Of a stretch of 64,000 bases of DNA, positions 1-7,679 are shown one piece after another. Made by a program: the position numbers and the translations under genes. This DNA comes from Actinomyces oris (GTDB lineage: Bacteria > Actinomycetota > Actinomycetes > Actinomycetales > Actinomycetaceae), in NCBI RefSeq assembly GCF_006546825.1, contig NZ_VICC01000003.1, forward strand, positions 28,138 through 92,137, written 5' to 3'. Positions within the stretch are counted from its first letter, which is position 1. The number at the start of each line of letters is the position of its first letter. Under the pieces are notes generated by a model. The model worked only from the letters and a program-made list of their open reading frames with translations. It was not told where the DNA came from and did not search any database.

Positions 1-418
1 GCAGACCTCCAGCCAGGAGGGTATCGGCCCCGTTGTGTCCACCGCCGACTAAGAGGAGTACCGGGGCCCCGGAGATCCATCCGAGGCCGGTCTGCATCCC
101 CGCCGCCTCACCTGTTCCTCCCAGCGGCGTCGCCGGGGACAACGGTGAGGCTGGGGTGGCGGCCGCCCCCATGGGGCTCATCGAGGTCAACGGCGCCGGA
201 ACCGGCCGGGCGGGGGCCACCGCGGTGCCCGCGGTGCCGGCTCCTTGGCGCAGCTCACGCAGTGCCGCCCGGGCTACCGCGTGGGCGGCGGCTCTCATGT
301 AGCGGTCAGTGCCTGCGGTGACGGGGGCCTCCGCGGCCGCTATCTCCTGAGCAGGCCAGGCGCAGGTGGTGGGGTCGGTGACGTCGTGGGAACGCGGGAG
401 GTCGTTGAGGTCACTCAT
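1..418 (-). CDS. nnr: NAD(P)H-hydrate epimerase/dehydratase, N-terminal part (runs off the window start)
   Basis: About 139 codons read leftward and leave the window without a stop, so only the N-terminus is visible. After a variable Ala/Pro-rich stretch comes VLLLVGGGHNGADTLLAGG, which matches the nucleotide-binding motif of YjeF_N-type NAD(P)HX epimerases. Nnr proteins repair hydrated NADH/NADPH. In actinobacteria nnr lies next to acpS, which fits this position. The start is uncertain: ATG at 418 is used, and an in-frame ATG at 427 lies closer to a GGAGG. The epimerase motif is seen directly. The presence of the C-terminal dehydratase domain is inferred from the usual actinobacterial fusion. 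Confidence 0.72.
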   Translation of the reverse strand, partial: MSDLNDLPRSHDVTDPTTCAWPAQEIAAAEAPVTAGTDRYMRAAAHAVARAALRELRQGAGTAGTAVAPARPVPAPLTSMSPMGAAATPASPLSPATPLGGTGEAAGMQTGLGWISGAPVLLLVGGGHNGADTLLAGGL

Positions 419-615
419 CCGTCCCATTGTCCTCCGCTCCGCTCTCCTCGCCCCTCCAACACGGCTTTGAGACGGGCAGTTTCACAGAGCAAGACCTCGC
501 GGGTGGCCGCCGGCCCGCATTGCCCGTCCGCGGCCAAGCGCCAAGAAGTTGTCTCTTCCAGAATTGGTGGCGCGTTCACCCCTCGCGCTGCCCGCTCACC
601 CGGCACAATGGCCGA

Positions 616-1095
616 GTGATCCGCGCTGTAGGGACCGACCTGGTTGATATCCCCCGCCTCGAAGGCTACATGGACCGGGTACCCGGCCTGCGCGAGCGGC
701 TCTTCACCCCCGCCGAGCTGGCCGCCTGCCAGAAACGGGCCGCCTCACTCGGGGCGCGCCTGGCGGCCAAGGAGGCGGTTCTCAAGGCCCTGGGTTCGGC
801 CTACGCCGAGCTCGGACTGGACGCGCCCCAGGGCTGGGAGTACCAGGACATCGAGGTGACCTCCACGCCCGGCACCCCACCGCGCCTGCGCCTGACCGGG
901 GCGGCCGCCATGGCCGCCCGCCAGGCCGGCATCGGCCACTGGCACATCTCCCTGGCCCACGACGGTGGTATGGCCCAGGCCTTCGTCGTCGCCCAGGCCG
1001 ATCACGTCGACAACGACGACGACCTGACTCTGTCCTCTCAACGCTCACAGGCCCGCACGAAGCAGCAGATCCGGTCCCCGCGCCCAGCCCTGTAG
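616..1095 (+). CDS. acpS: holo-[acyl-carrier-protein] synthase
   Basis: AcpS moves 4'-phosphopantetheine from CoA to a serine of acyl carrier protein, activating fatty-acid synthesis. The protein opens with the family start VGTDLVDIPRL, containing the Mg-binding Asp, followed by RLAAKEAVLKALG with the second metal-ligand Glu. A GTG start is chosen because the family motif begins four codons later and the upstream in-frame sequence is low-complexity. Length is 159 aa, longer than typical (about 120-130) because of a hydrophilic C-terminal tail after VVAQA. It is divergent from nnr and convergent with glmS, with a strong hairpin between them. Confidence 0.93.
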   Translation: MIRAVGTDLVDIPRLEGYMDRVPGLRERLFTPAELAACQKRAASLGARLAAKEAVLKALGSAYAELGLDAPQGWEYQDIEVTSTPGTPPRLRLTGAAAMAARQAGIGHWHISLAHDGGMAQAFVVAQADHVDNDDDLTLSSQRSQARTKQQIRSPRPAL

Positions 1096-1098
1096 ACG

Positions 1099-1133
1099 AC
1101 GGTGCCGAGCCCGGAATACGGGCTCGGCACCGT
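1099..1133. terminator. bidirectional terminator between acpS and glmS
   Basis: A perfect 15-bp inverted repeat (1099-1113 with 1119-1133) encloses a 5-nt loop, four bases after the acpS stop and between convergent genes. There is no strong T-run, as is common in high-GC actinobacteria. Confidence 0.8.
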
Positions 1134-1176
1134 TGAGGGTCGAGTTAAGGGGCGAGTCGACGTCTCGGCGTCGGTC

Positions 1177-3081
1177 CTACTCGACGGTGACGGACTTGGC
1201 CAGGTTGCGCGGCTGGTCGATATCCAGCCCCTTGGCCCCGGCCAGCGCAGCAGCGAAGATCTGCAGCGGCACCACGGTCAGCAGCGGCCACAGGATCGTG
1301 GGAGTGACGGGCATCCGGATGATGTGGTCGGCGAAGGGCTCGACGTCGGTATCCCCCTCCTCCGCGATGACAATGGTGCGCGCGCCGCGGGCCCGGATCT
1401 CCTGGATGTTGGAGATGACCTTGTCGTGCAGGACAGGGCGGCGCGGGGTGGGCACGATGACGAAGACCGGAAGGCCCTCCTCGATGAGCGCGATCGGGCC
1501 GTGCTTGAGCTCACCGGCGGCGAAGCCCTCCGCGTGGACGTAGGCGAGCTCCTTGAGCTTGAGCGCCCCTTCCAGCGCCACCGGGAAGCCGACGTGGCGG
1601 CCCAGGAACAGGAAGGAGGACTTGTCCGCCAGCTCGGAGCCCAGCTCACGCACGCGGGCCTCCTCGTGGTCCAGGACGTGCTGGATGCGGTCCGGCATGG
1701 CGGCGAGGTTGTCCAGGTACTCGGCGACCTCGTCGGGCCACTTGTTGCCGCGCAGCTGGGCCAGGTAGAGCCCCAGCAGGTAGCAGGCGGTGATCTGGGC
1801 GAGGAAGGCCTTGGTGGAGGCCACGGCGACCTCCGGGCCGGCGTGGGTGTAGAGGACGGCGTCGGCCTCGCGGGCGATGGTCGAGCCGTAGGTGTTGACG
1901 ATGGCCAGGACCTTGCTGCCCTGCTCGCGGGCGTGACGCACGGCCTGGATGGTGTCCATGGTCTCGCCGGACTGGGAGATGGCCACGGTCAGGGTCTTCT
2001 CGCTGACGACCGGGTCGCGGTAGCGGAACTCGTGGGCGAGCTCGACCTCCACGGGGATACGGCACCAGTGCTCGATGGCGTACTTGGCGACGTGCCCGGC
2101 GTAGGCGGCGGTGCCGCAGGCGATGACGATGATCTTGTCGACGCTGCGCAGAACGGCGGGGTCAATGCGCATCTCGTCGAGCTGGAGCTCACCGCGCTCG
2201 TCGACGCGGCCGCGCAGGGTGTCGGCCACGGCGGTGGGCTGCTCGTGGATCTCCTTGTCCATGAAGGTGTCGTAGCCGCCCTTGACGGCGGCGGAGGCGT
2301 CCCAGGAGACCTCCCAGGCCTTGGGCTCGACGGCGTTACCGTCCTTGTCCCAGACGTGGACGGCGTCGGCGGTCAGCAGGAGGACCTGGTCGTCGTCGAC
2401 CTCGGCGGCCTTCTTGGTGAAGGCGACGAAGGCGGCGACGTCGCTGCCCAGGAAGTTCTCGCCCTCGCCCAGGCCGATGACCAGGGGACTGGAGCGGCGG
2501 GCGGCGACGATCGCCGCGGGGGCCAGGTCGGTGACGGCCAGCAGCGCGAAGGCGCCCTCGAGGCGGGCGGTGACGGCCTGCATCGAGGCGACCAGGAGGT
2601 CGGCGACCCGGGTCGGGTCGGAGGCGGCGGACGGGTCCTGGCGCAGACGGGAGGTGAAGTCGATGTCCAGGACGTGGGCGACGACCTCGGTGTCGGTGTC
2701 GGAGACGAGCTCACGCCCAGCGGCCTCGACCTCCTCGCGCAGCGGACGGAAGTTCTCGATGATGCCGTTGTGGACCACGGCGAGGTGGCCGGCGCGGTGG
2801 GGGTGGGCGTTGGCCGTCGTCGGGCCGCCGTGGGTGGCCCAGCGGGTGTGTCCGATGCCTGCGGTGGCGGGAGCCGGCGGGGTGGCCTCAAGGATGGCGC
2901 GCAGCCCGGAGAGCTTGCCCGCCTCCTTGATGACATCCAGGCCGGAGGGCCCTACCAGCGCGACGCCCGCAGAGTCGTAGCCGCGGTACTCCAGACGGCC
3001 GAGGCCATCCATGAGAACGGTCAGGGAACGGGAGGAACCAGTTTCACTCAGAGGGCCGACGTGGCCGACAATTCCACACAT
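1177..3081 (-). CDS. glmS: glutamine--fructose-6-phosphate aminotransferase (isomerizing)
   Basis: GlmS makes glucosamine-6-phosphate from fructose-6-phosphate and glutamine, the first committed step to UDP-GlcNAc for peptidoglycan. MCGIVGHVG places the catalytic Cys at position 2 (class II amidotransferase), followed by the RLEYRGYDSAG signature. The C-terminal half carries two SIS sugar-isomerase domains, with ISQSGETMDT and a terminal LAKSVTVE like other GlmS proteins. Length is 634 aa, full for the family. It is divergently transcribed from coaA. glmM, the next enzyme of the pathway, lies about 11 kb away on the same strand. Confidence 0.97.
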   Translation of the reverse strand: MCGIVGHVGPLSETGSSRSLTVLMDGLGRLEYRGYDSAGVALVGPSGLDVIKEAGKLSGLRAILEATPPAPATAGIGHTRWATHGGPTTANAHPHRAGHLAVVHNGIIENFRPLREEVEAAGRELVSDTDTEVVAHVLDIDFTSRLRQDPSAASDPTRVADLLVASMQAVTARLEGAFALLAVTDLAPAAIVAARRSSPLVIGLGEGENFLGSDVAAFVAFTKKAAEVDDDQVLLLTADAVHVWDKDGNAVEPKAWEVSWDASAAVKGGYDTFMDKEIHEQPTAVADTLRGRVDERGELQLDEMRIDPAVLRSVDKIIVIACGTAAYAGHVAKYAIEHWCRIPVEVELAHEFRYRDPVVSEKTLTVAISQSGETMDTIQAVRHAREQGSKVLAIVNTYGSTIAREADAVLYTHAGPEVAVASTKAFLAQITACYLLGLYLAQLRGNKWPDEVAEYLDNLAAMPDRIQHVLDHEEARVRELGSELADKSSFLFLGRHVGFPVALEGALKLKELAYVHAEGFAAGELKHGPIALIEEGLPVFVIVPTPRRPVLHDKVISNIQEIRARGARTIVIAEEGDTDVEPFADHIIRMPVTPTILWPLLTVVPLQIFAAALAGAKGLDIDQPRNLAKSVTVE

Positions 3082-3137
3082 GCTCCGATCGAATCATGCC
3101 GGCGCGGCGTTGACAACGAGCGCAGGCACACGTCGAT

Positions 3138-3167
3138 GTGATCTCGGCGTGATCTCTGCGTGATCCC
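3138..3167. promoter_or_regulatory. three helically phased GTGATCYC repeats in the glmS-coaA divergent region
   Basis: GTGATCTC, GTGATCTC and GTGATCCC start at 3138, 3149 and 3160, exactly 11 bp apart. One-helical-turn spacing in a divergent promoter region suggests an operator for a protein binding one face of the DNA. A TTGACA hexamer at 3110-3115 could be the -35 of a coaA-directed promoter. No known regulator was recognised. Confidence 0.4.
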
Positions 3168-3253
3168 GTTCCCCGCCAGCACCCCACAGGCGCCCCGACG
3201 GGCCCCATTCGTTCCTCGGGGATTGTCCGCCGGGCGTCTTCATTTGCGACACT

Positions 3254-4237
3254 GTGTCGGTGACATCCGAGCTGAGCGACCCGAGTGACCTGGGTATTCC
3301 GGGCGCCTCGCCCTACATCGAGCTGGACCGGGACCAGTGGTCCGCCCTGGCGTCCTCGGCGCCGCTGCCGCTGACCCAGGCCGATGTGGAGAAGCTGCGG
3401 GGACTGGGAGACCCCATCGACCTGGCGGAGGTCGACGCCGTCTACCGGCCCCTGACTGCCCTGCTGGAGGACTACATCGCCACCTCGCGCGAGCGGGCGC
3501 ACCGCACCGGCGCCTTCCTGGGGGTGAGCGAGCCGCCCACGCCCTTCATCGTCGCGGTGGCCGGGTCGGTCGCCGTGGGCAAGTCGACGACGGCGCGTCT
3601 CATCGCCCACTTGCTCGGCCGTTTCCCGGACACGCCCCGGGTGGATCTGGTGACCACCGACGGTTTCCTGCTGCCCAACCGGGTCCTTGAGGAGCGCGGG
3701 CTCATGGCCCGCAAGGGATTCCCCGAGTCCTACGACCGTCGCGCCCTGCTGGAGTTCGTCGCGGCGGTGAAGTCCGGTAGCGAGCGCGTCCAGGCGCCCG
3801 TCTACTCCCACACGGTCTACGACATCATCCCGGACCGGCACGTGACGGTGGAGCGCCCCGACATTCTCGTGCTGGAGGGACTCAACGTGCTCCAGCCCGC
3901 CCCGCGGGGATCGCGGCCGGGGGCCTCGGCGCTGGCGGTGAGCGACTTCATCGACTTCTCGATCTACGTCGACGCCGACCCCGACGACATCCGCCGCTGG
4001 TATCTGGACCGGTTTCTCACCCTCAAGCACACGGCCTTCACCCAGCCGGGCTCCTACTTCCGGCGCTTCGCCGAGATCCCTGACGACGTGGCCCTGGCTG
4101 GAGCGAACGAGATCTGGGAGAGTGTCAACCTGGTCAACCTGCGCGAGAACATCGCCCCCACCCGAGGGCGGGCCACCCTGGTCCTGACCAAGGACGCCGA
4201 GCACCGCATGAGCCGGGTCCTGCTGCGCAAGTCCTGA
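3254..4237 (+). CDS. coaA: type I pantothenate kinase
   Basis: CoaA phosphorylates pantothenate, the first and often feedback-limited step of CoA synthesis. At 327 aa it has the family length. The P-loop GSVAVGKS is at residues 104-111, followed by TTDGFLLPN and ARKGFPESYD, typical of bacterial type I PanK, and the sugar-kinase-like DFSIYVDA. A GTG start is used. The last 24 codons including the stop are duplicated exactly about 2.2 kb downstream, flanking an AT-rich islet, so this gene end may have served as an integration site. The full-length reading frame here is intact. Confidence 0.96.
   Translation: MSVTSELSDPSDLGIPGASPYIELDRDQWSALASSAPLPLTQADVEKLRGLGDPIDLAEVDAVYRPLTALLEDYIATSRERAHRTGAFLGVSEPPTPFIVAVAGSVAVGKSTTARLIAHLLGRFPDTPRVDLVTTDGFLLPNRVLEERGLMARKGFPESYDRRALLEFVAAVKSGSERVQAPVYSHTVYDIIPDRHVTVERPDILVLEGLNVLQPAPRGSRPGASALAVSDFIDFSIYVDADPDDIRRWYLDRFLTLKHTAFTQPGSYFRRFAEIPDDVALAGANEIWESVNLVNLRENIAPTRGRATLVLTKDAEHRMSRVLLRKS
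4166..4237. repeat. 72-bp direct repeat, copy 1 (coaA 3' end)
   Basis: Bases 4166-4237 are identical to 6450-6521. The identity ends exactly with the coaA stop codon and breaks off at both edges. It fits an attachment-site duplication in which the incoming element restores the gene end. Confidence 0.9.
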
Positions 4238-4346
4238 TTCCTCCTCGCGCTGAGACTCCAGCGGGGGCGAGCCGCCTGGGGGTGGGAGTCGTCCGCCGGC
4301 TCCTTGGAGGGGCGGGCCGCCCGCTGTCGCCGTGCAGGCCTTGGGC

Positions 4347-4424
4347 GCGCACTGCACGAGGGTCGGGTGCTACTGCGGGAGGGTTGGGTGTACTCCGGGT
4401 AGGTAGGACCTTCGTGCAGTGCGC
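4347..4424. repeat. long-range hairpin downstream of coaA
   Basis: A perfect 13-bp inverted repeat (4347-4359 with 4412-4424) encloses 52 bases containing further imperfect copies of the arm-proximal sequence. It could end coaA transcription or be a dispersed palindromic element. Confidence 0.5.
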
Positions 4425-4537
4425 ACAACCCCTGGCCAGTAGATCCCCACCCTCGTGGAGTAGACCGCACCAGAAGAGGGACATGCCCGAACCGGCATCA
4501 AGCGTGCACCGTCAGCAACCCGAAGAGGGGCCAAGGA

Positions 4538-4659
4538 TGTCCACATCGGTGACAAAAGGCCCAGACCGTTCTCGTGGTGACGAAACAAAACCGCATGATT
4601 TCAAGGTTATCGTTCACGCGACCTGGAGTTCGAACATCCCTTTGTCACCGATATGGACA
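4538..4659. repeat. MITE-like element with 19-bp inverted ends
   Basis: Arms 4538-4556 and 4641-4659 are inverted with 18 of 19 bases matching and 84 bp between them. Each arm contains TGTC...GACA-type sequence reminiscent of insertion-sequence ends. No transposase is present, so it is at best a remnant or a non-autonomous element. Confidence 0.45.
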
Positions 4660-4770
4660 CCAACAGGCCGATTCCCCGAAGAGTCCAGTGCAGCACCCAG
4701 CGTTAACACCGCGGTGTCGGCACCGATTTTAATTTTCAGAAAACACTCCTATCCCACTCCTGCAACAAGG

Positions 4771-5883
4771 TTAACGAAGATCATCGACGGCCTTGATAAA
4801 AACCTCAGGTTGTTCAGAATGAATATCATGACCGCTTTTAACGTTGTCGACTAGAGTGCCACGAGAGAGAAGCGAGTGGACACGCGACGCATCACGATCA
4901 TCCATAGCACCGAGCAGCACCCCACGACCATCATAGTAGCCCCGCATATTTGATGGATGAGCAGCATGTAAAATAATTGACGGACAGCGAACAGCCTTCA
5001 GTGTTTCCGCCTGATTAAAACCAGCAAACCACGAGAAATCATAGAAGGTCTCACCAAATCGTAAATCATAAGCGCCCGTACCATCCTGCAAGTTAGCCGT
5101 CAAGTCGAAGAACTCATTGACATGCAGCTCAGGAGGGTAGTACCAAAGGCGCGGTATTTCGCCGGGATGGCGCCTCATGTAATCGAGGGCAGGACGCTTA
5201 ACAAACACATCAAAGTTCTTTTGCCCAAGAACTTGCGCAAGATAGGTGTGCTCAAGCGAGTAGCGGGTGAAATTTCGTTCACCGCTTCGCAAAAAATGAT
5301 GCATATCGCGAAACCCGAGCCAGGCAAATGTCTTCTCGGCCCTTCCAGGTTCAGTCGCAAAGAATGGCGCATCCTCAATCAATAAACCAGTGACAAGCTG
5401 CGGAGCCCTGGCGGCAACGATAGTCGCCAACAGACCTCCCGAAGAGTGACCGGAGATCAAGACTGGAGACTTGATAACGTGCTGGATAAACCACACGAAA
5501 TCAATCGCATTCTTGATCGCCGTATAATCTGCCGGATTTTTACTCGATCCACCATGGCCATAACAGTCGACCGCAAACACGTGATAGCGTTGAGATAGTT
5601 CTCCGAGCACCGCACTATAGTCCCTCCACGTTGTTTGTTGACCGTGGACCAACATGAGCGGCGAACCATTGGCCGGCCCCTCACCATAGTGAATGACTGA
5701 ACCGCTCGGCAGCGTTACCTGCCTTTCGACAAAACCAGCACGACGAACAACCGCCTCCGCAGCCCGATCATACGTCATATTTCGATGAGCATAATAAGTC
5801 ACACCCCCTCCGAGCAGGCCAAGCACGGAGCACATTATTATCAGCACACGCACCCTCTTTCGCTTAGTTTTCAGTATTGTCAT
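4771..5883 (-). CDS. membrane-anchored alpha/beta hydrolase
   Basis: The 370-aa protein starts with a basic stretch and one membrane segment (about residues 11-30), then an alpha/beta-hydrolase fold. LVHGQQTTW is the oxyanion region, GHSSG (residues 145-149) is the nucleophile elbow with Ser147, and SGHDIH near the end supplies the likely catalytic His. The substrate cannot be told. The chosen ATG overlaps the end of the upstream XRE-AbrB gene by 20 bases, indicating an operon. The gene is clearly AT-richer than its neighbours and lies inside the islet bounded by coaA-end repeats, suggesting acquisition by transfer. Confidence 0.8.
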   Translation of the reverse strand: MTILKTKRKRVRVLIIMCSVLGLLGGGVTYYAHRNMTYDRAAEAVVRRAGFVERQVTLPSGSVIHYGEGPANGSPLMLVHGQQTTWRDYSAVLGELSQRYHVFAVDCYGHGGSSKNPADYTAIKNAIDFVWFIQHVIKSPVLISGHSSGGLLATIVAARAPQLVTGLLIEDAPFFATEPGRAEKTFAWLGFRDMHHFLRSGERNFTRYSLEHTYLAQVLGQKNFDVFVKRPALDYMRRHPGEIPRLWYYPPELHVNEFFDLTANLQDGTGAYDLRFGETFYDFSWFAGFNQAETLKAVRCPSIILHAAHPSNMRGYYDGRGVLLGAMDDRDASRVHSLLSRGTLVDNVKSGHDIHSEQPEVFIKAVDDLR

Positions 5884-6304
5884 GTGCCACACGATGATCT
5901 CCCTCCACATGACGAGCAGCCTGCACAAAGAACTGCGTATCCATCAAGGCGAGCCCCCGGTCGACATCGCCAATCAGTAGGAGTTCATCACCAGCCTTAA
6001 TATTGAAAACCTTTCTGGCACGGACCGGAAGCGTAAGTCTTCCATCCTGATCGATCACAACGGTGCCAAATATGTATTTGCCGGGGCGATCGAGCATGGC
6101 AACAAATGAAGTGTCACCGTTGACAAGATCGTCGATCGCAACATCGAACACCTGCGCTAACCGAACACATGAGGAAATGTCGGGATTACCACCCGGAGCC
6201 TCCCACTTGGCAATGGTCTGTCGAGAGACACCAACTTTGTTTGCCAACGCTTCCTGAGTCCAGCGATGCTTTTTACGCAAGGTGGCGATGTTGCTACTAA
6301 TCAT
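5864..6304 (-). CDS. XRE-family regulator with C-terminal AbrB/SpoVT domain
   Basis: The 146-aa protein has two DNA-binding modules. An XRE helix-turn-helix (about residues 3-58, WTQEALANKVGVSRQTIAKWE) is followed by a swapped-hairpin AbrB-like domain (about 82-127, GTVVIDQDGRLTLPVRARK). Start ATG 6304 is chosen because the HTH family begins there and a promoter ends six bases upstream. It is the first gene of an operon with the hydrolase and probably autoregulates it. Base composition is AT-rich. An antitoxin role is possible for the AbrB part, but the partner is a hydrolase, not a recognised toxin. Confidence 0.85.
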   Translation of the reverse strand: MISSNIATLRKKHRWTQEALANKVGVSRQTIAKWEAPGGNPDISSCVRLAQVFDVAIDDLVNGDTSFVAMLDRPGKYIFGTVVIDQDGRLTLPVRARKVFNIKAGDELLLIGDVDRGLALMDTQFFVQAARHVEGDHRVAHDNTEN

Positions 6305-6310
6305 AAACAA

Positions 6311-6339
6311 ATAATAAAACAGCACACTGTGGTCGTCAA
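6311..6339 (-). promoter_or_regulatory. promoter of the XRE-AbrB/hydrolase operon, probably leaderless
   Basis: On the minus strand TTGACG (6339-6334), a 17-base spacer and TATTAT (6316-6311) are followed by six bases and then the ATG. Transcription would start at about the start codon, giving a leaderless mRNA. Confidence 0.65.
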
Positions 6340-6449
6340 TCAAACAATACAGACACAATGAGGTTTGCATGTTAAAAATAGTGGCATCCGCACCTGTTTG
6401 AATCACACCAGAACCCACTCTTCACCAGTCTGATCTGACGACCTTCCTG

Positions 6450-6521
6450 GGGCGGGCCACCCTGGTCCTGACCAAGGACGCCGAGCACCGCATGAGCCGG
6501 GTCCTGCTGCGCAAGTCCTGA
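6450..6521. repeat. 72-bp direct repeat, copy 2 (orphan coaA 3' end)
   Basis: Identical to 4166-4237. It encodes the last 24 codons of CoaA with the stop but has no upstream gene body, so it is a fragment left on the far side of the islet. Confidence 0.9.
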
Positions 6522-6583
6522 GCGCCCGTCCCTGAAGCCACCGTGAAGGCGGTCTGAAACCGGAGGGCAGCAGACTCAAGGTC

Positions 6584-7621
6584 ATGACAGCACAGGAGAC
6601 ATGCACGGCTCCGATGAGCATCCTCGTCGTCGGCCTCGGAGTCATCGGGACAACCTACGGATACCTTTTTCAGAAGGCCGGTCACCACGTCGAGCACCTG
6701 GTGCGACAAAGCAGTACGAGGGCCTCAGTCAGCTCGCTCGAGGTCGAGATCCTCGATGGCAGGCGTGACCCGAAAGGCTCGCTGTCCCAGGACCAGTACA
6801 CCGTTCACCACCGGGGACACACGAGCTACGACCTCATCGTGGTCTCGGTGCCGCAGGGCAGGATCGCCGAGGCAATGGCCGCCCTCCGTACGGGTGGGAT
6901 CGAGGGACCTGTGCTTCTGTTCTGCGGGTTCTGGGGAGAACGCAAGGAGCTCGACCGTTTGATGGCCGGCCGCGATGTCCTCCTGGGGTACCCGGTGGCG
7001 GGCGGGAGCATCACGGGAGAACGGCTCACCTGCTGCGTCTTCGACCACGTCATGCTGGAGCGGCACGACAAAGCCCGTTTCCCGGGCTACGAGGGGGTGG
7101 AGGCGCTGTTCGGCTCCTGCGGCATCAGCCTCGAGCACCCCCATGACATGCTCGAGTGGATCTGGCTGCATATGGCGATCAACGCCGGTGTCGGTGCCGT
7201 GGCAGCAATGTACGGCGACGTCGAGGACACGACGCGCGCCGCCGAGCAGCTCATGGGCTCTACCAGGATGCTCGCCCGGGTGGTCAAGGCGATCCGGGAA
7301 GCATCAAGGATCGTGGCCTCGCGCGGCGTTGATCTGAGGCGCTATCGCAGCGAGATGCTCGTCTATCGGCTGCCGACCGCCGTGTCCGCACCCCTCATGA
7401 AGCGGATGTTCGCCAGGAATCTCCTCACCCGACGGATCATGACACTGCATGGCAACACCGCTGACCTGTTGTTCGTGTGCCGGACCGTCTACGAGCAGGG
7501 CCGGGCCAACGGAGTCTCTGCGCCCATCTTCTACAGAAGCTACGAGGCGGCCCAAGACAAGGCCACCCGTCACGATCAGCACCTACCTGGCATGGTCCGT
7601 GAACGGAACGAAACGGCGTGA
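6584..7621 (+). CDS. ketopantoate reductase (PanE/ApbA) family protein
   Basis: The 345-aa protein has an N-terminal NAD(P)-binding fold with VVGLGVIGTTYG (about residues 15-26) and a C-terminal helical domain with the pattern of 2-dehydropantoate 2-reductase relatives. True PanE reduces ketopantoate to pantoate, upstream of CoaA in CoA synthesis, so the position next to coaA is suggestive. However, the protein is longer and divergent, so the substrate remains open. Before the islet arrived it would have sat about 60 bp from coaA. The start may be the ATG at 6584 or the one at 6614, where the family usually begins. Confidence 0.78.
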   Translation: MTAQETCTAPMSILVVGLGVIGTTYGYLFQKAGHHVEHLVRQSSTRASVSSLEVEILDGRRDPKGSLSQDQYTVHHRGHTSYDLIVVSVPQGRIAEAMAALRTGGIEGPVLLFCGFWGERKELDRLMAGRDVLLGYPVAGGSITGERLTCCVFDHVMLERHDKARFPGYEGVEALFGSCGISLEHPHDMLEWIWLHMAINAGVGAVAAMYGDVEDTTRAAEQLMGSTRMLARVVKAIREASRIVASRGVDLRRYRSEMLVYRLPTAVSAPLMKRMFARNLLTRRIMTLHGNTADLLFVCRTVYEQGRANGVSAPIFYRSYEAAQDKATRHDQHLPGMVRERNETA

Positions 7622-7679
7622 AACCGAGTGGCGTCGCAGTGAAGCCGCGGTGAAACCGCTGGGGTCCAGCCTTGGCGGC

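Larger units (their letters stand above)
4238..4770. other. 533-bp non-coding stretch downstream of coaA
   Basis: No convincing gene is visible. The first 260 bases are GC-rich and hold a long hairpin (4347-4424) and degenerate copies of a motif like CACGAGGGTNGGG. From about 4500 the composition shifts to AT-rich, and an inverted-repeat element lies at 4538-4659. Confidence 0.6.
4238..6521. mobile_element. candidate integrated islet at the coaA 3' end
   Basis: The segment is bounded by an exact 72-bp repeat of the coaA end. It carries AT-rich genes (hydrolase and XRE-AbrB regulator) in a GC-rich genome and holds an inverted-repeat remnant. These are marks of site-specific insertion. No integrase is inside it, so it may be a decayed or satellite element, or the result of a different duplication event. 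Confidence 0.55.

Noticed and set aside
1102..3141. Long plus-strand open frame opposite glmS
   Set aside because: It is antisense to an excellent GlmS, rich in Gly/Asp/Val/Leu from high-GC third-position bias, and has no recognisable domain.
5864..6304. Toxin-antitoxin system with the AbrB-type protein as antitoxin
   Set aside because: The partner is an alpha/beta hydrolase with a membrane anchor rather than a known toxin fold, so only a regulator-hydrolase operon is supported.
4238..6521. Intact transposon or phage in the islet
   Set aside because: No transposase, integrase or phage structural gene is present, so only a candidate integrated islet is claimed.
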